A program made the position numbers and the translations under genes. Below the pieces are notes generated by a model that saw only the letters and a program-made list of their open reading frames with translations, was not told the DNA's origin and searched no databases. From positions 4,960,001 through 5,024,000 of the forward strand of contig NZ_CP070499.1 in NCBI RefSeq assembly GCF_016925615.1: a stretch of DNA of 64,000 nt, read 5' to 3'. The stretch comes from Natronosporangium hydrolyticum (GTDB lineage Bacteria > Actinomycetota > Actinomycetes > Mycobacteriales > Micromonosporaceae). Below are positions 62,518-64,000 of the stretch, one piece after another. Position 1 is the stretch's first letter; each line of letters starts with the position of its first letter.

Positions 62518-63476
62518 GCGAGCGCGGCGCGGCGCAACGCCGCCTCGGCATCCACGCCGGCGGCCCGGGCAGCTGCCACCACCCCGAGCAGCGACTCACC
62601 TAGCCGCTCCGGGTCGGTGACCTGCCAGCCCACCGGGGCCGACGGTGGCGCGACCGGCAATCCGGCGCGGTCGGCCCGGGTCAGCAGCTTCGCTGCCAGC
62701 GCCAGCGCCGGCTGCGACATCGCCACCCCGGCCAGCGCCGAGCCGCCCTGCTTCTCGGCCTTCTTGATCCGCTCCCAGTTGTCGATGATCTCCGCTACGT
62801 CGGCCACCTCCTGCCCGGCGAAGACGTGCGGGTTGCGGCGGATCATCTTGGCGACCAGGTCGGCGGCGACGTCATCGACCGACCAGCGCTGCTCCTCGGG
62901 CAGCTGCTCGGCCATCCGGGCGTGCAGCACCACCTGCAGCAGCAGGTCGCCGAGCTCTTCCCGCAGCGCGGTCAGGTCACCGGCCTCGATCGCGTCGTAC
63001 GCCTCGTAACACTCCTCCAGCAGATATTGTGCGAGCGACTCGTGGGTCTGCTGCTGCTTCCACGGATCACCGCCGGGCGAGGCAAGCCGGTCGATCACCG
63101 ATACGGCGTCGAGTAGCCGGGCACCCGCCGGATCCCACGAGCCGTAGACCAGCTCCAGCTCCGCCACCCCGGGCTCGCGGGCGAGCCGGATCCCGAGCTG
63201 CCGGGCGAGGTCCGGGTCGCCGGTCGGCCCGGCGAACCACACCACCACCTGCTGGTCGGCGGCGGCGGTGAGCAGGGCGGCGACCGCCGCGTCGGTGCCG
63301 GCCGCCGGCTCCGGACTGGGCAACAGCCGAACCCCGGCCTCACGCAACGCCGACACCCACGCCGGGTCGGCTCCGGTGAGCACCGGATGCGTGCGCAGCA
63401 GGTCCCAGGCGGTCGCGGTCAACAGCCCGACCGGCAGTCGCGGCGAGGTCACGAGCAGGACGATCCGGGCAGCCAT
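62481..63476 (-). CDS. mazG: Nucleoside triphosphate pyrophosphohydrolase MazG
   Basis: 331 residues. The MazG domain is at about 135-215: PWKQQQTHESLAQYLLEE, then ECYEAYDAIEAGD and LREELGDLLLQVVLHARMA, with the E-x-x-E...E-x-x-D metal set. The N-terminal 130 residues form a tetrapyrrole-methylase-like remnant common in actinobacterial MazG. It hydrolyses NTPs to NMPs and PPi, a house-cleaning role. It follows the SurA-like gene by 8 bp. Confidence 0.92.
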   Translation of the reverse strand: MAARIVLLVTSPRLPVGLLTATAWDLLRTHPVLTGADPAWVSALREAGVRLLPSPEPAAGTDAAVAALLTAAADQQVVVWFAGPTGDPDLARQLGIRLAREPGVAELELVYGSWDPAGARLLDAVSVIDRLASPGGDPWKQQQTHESLAQYLLEECYEAYDAIEAGDLTALREELGDLLLQVVLHARMAEQLPEEQRWSVDDVAADLVAKMIRRNPHVFAGQEVADVAEIIDNWERIKKAEKQGGSALAGVAMSQPALALAAKLLTRADRAGLPVAPPSAPVGWQVTDPERLGESLLGVVAAARAAGVDAEAALRRAALAYADRVRAAEAG

Positions 63477-63484
63477 ATCGACGC

Positions 63485-64000
63485 TCAGTCTGCGGTATCC
63501 AACGGCAGCGCCAGGTACGCCTCGCCGCTGCCCACGGTCACCGGAAGTTGGTAGACCAGGTCGTGGTCGGGCCGAACCCTGGTCTCCGCCCGCTCCAACG
63601 CCTCCCGCAGCAGGTCACGCATGGCCACCTGCTGCCCCATCAGCTCGGCGGTGAGCACCTCCTGGGCCTCCTCGAACGGCGCCGAGGTCAGCCCCCGCTC
63701 GACCAGCCCGTCGTAGACCTCGCGTTGATCGTCCTCGCTGGGCTCCGCCGGGGTCACCGTCGCCTGCATCATCCCCAGCACGGCGTAGAACTCGCCCACG
63801 ACCTGCACGTACGCGTTCTCTTCCGAGAGCCCCAGCTCGTAGGCGTGTTGTTCGAGCTGCGGCGCCGGTCGGGTCAGCCCTTCGGCCTCGGCGTACGCGC
63901 CGGCCGCCTCGGTGAGGATCCGCATCTCCAGCACCCGGGTGCGGGCCTGGGCCACCTGCGCGTCGAGCTCGCCGCGGCGGCGCTCGGCGTGCGCGGCGAG
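63485..64000 (-). CDS. SurA N-terminal-like protein, C-terminal part (truncated by window edge)
   Basis: The last about 170 codons of a gene that continues beyond the window. Visible sequence is helical (VLEMRILTEAAGAYAEAEGL, FEEAQEVLTAELMGQQVAMR) and matches the SurA-N-like lipoprotein usually found between mfd and mazG in actinobacteria. No catalytic motif is visible in this part, and the signal peptide would lie outside the window. A chaperone role is inferred only from the family. Confidence 0.6.
   Translation of the reverse strand, partial: LAAHAERRRGELDAQVAQARTRVLEMRILTEAAGAYAEAEGLTRPAPQLEQHAYELGLSEENAYVQVVGEFYAVLGMMQATVTPAEPSEDDQREVYDGLVERGLTSAPFEEAQEVLTAELMGQQVAMRDLLREALERAETRVRPDHDLVYQLPVTVGSGEAYLALPLDTAD

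Overview
The window is about 64 kb of very GC-rich DNA with frequent GTG starts, ATGA/GTGA stop-start overlaps and strong GC bias at third codon positions. It comes from a high-GC actinobacterium. The conserved right end (enolase, FtsB/DivIC-like, DUF501, MazG, a SurA-like protein), an AftA-like arabinofuranosyltransferase and the general gene content fit Micromonosporaceae best; that placement is inference.

Layout. (1) 1-5.8 kb: accessory genes: a NYN-domain gene cut by the window edge, an erythromycin-esterase-like enzyme divergent from a TioE-type MerR regulator, a GNAT, a DinB/DUF664 protein, a cupin-like remnant and a stand-alone arginyl-tRNA synthetase. (2) 6-15.6 kb: a sugar-utilisation locus: two ABC permeases, a lipoprotein binding protein, a GH36 alpha-galactosidase and a secreted glycosidase-like protein with carbohydrate-binding modules, all on the minus strand, plus a divergent LacI regulator. 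The same 14-bp palindrome-like operator lies before the ABC genes and before the alpha-galactosidase. No ATPase gene is present. (3) 15.8-22.9 kb: small accessory genes: SRPBCC protein, ECF sigma factor with a SnoaL-like tail, VOC protein, a TetR-like C-terminal fragment, SDR plus XRE regulator, an AAA ATPase fused to a PD-(D/E)XK-like nuclease domain, and a tRNA-Arg(CCT). An unusual repeat structure sits at 17.7-17.9 kb. (4) 23.1-54.7 kb: a large cell-surface glycan region: GT2 and GT4 glycosyltransferases, several multi-domain fusions, a flippase-like membrane protein, an O-acyltransferase with SGNH domain, methyltransferases, an AftA-like enzyme, sugar-nucleotide epimerases and a dehydrogenase, and a CDP-alcohol phosphatidyltransferase. 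(5) 54.7-55.9 kb: an IS30-family element. (6) 55.9-64 kb: an LLM oxidoreductase, then the conserved housekeeping block.

The most interesting structure is a pair of almost identical ~1.06-kb inverted repeats (41132-42188 and 50170-51237), each carrying a complete rpn gene (PD-(D/E)XK nuclease, Transposase_31/YhgA-like family). The two proteins differ by one four-residue repeat unit (Gly-Glu-Ala-Arg) plus one substitution. Each gene contains an in-frame GTG preceded by an AAGGAGG ribosome-binding site just before the repeat tract. This matches the gene-within-gene toxin/antitoxin arrangement (RpnL/RpnS) described for enterobacterial Rpn proteins. The repeats flank an 8-kb glycan-gene segment that could invert by homologous recombination between them.

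The glycan genes probably work together: nucleotide-sugar enzymes supply precursors, GT2/GT4 enzymes build chains at the inner membrane face, a flippase-like protein may help export, and GT-C/AftA-like membrane enzymes and the acyltransferase may extend or decorate them outside. The exact polymer cannot be read from sequence.
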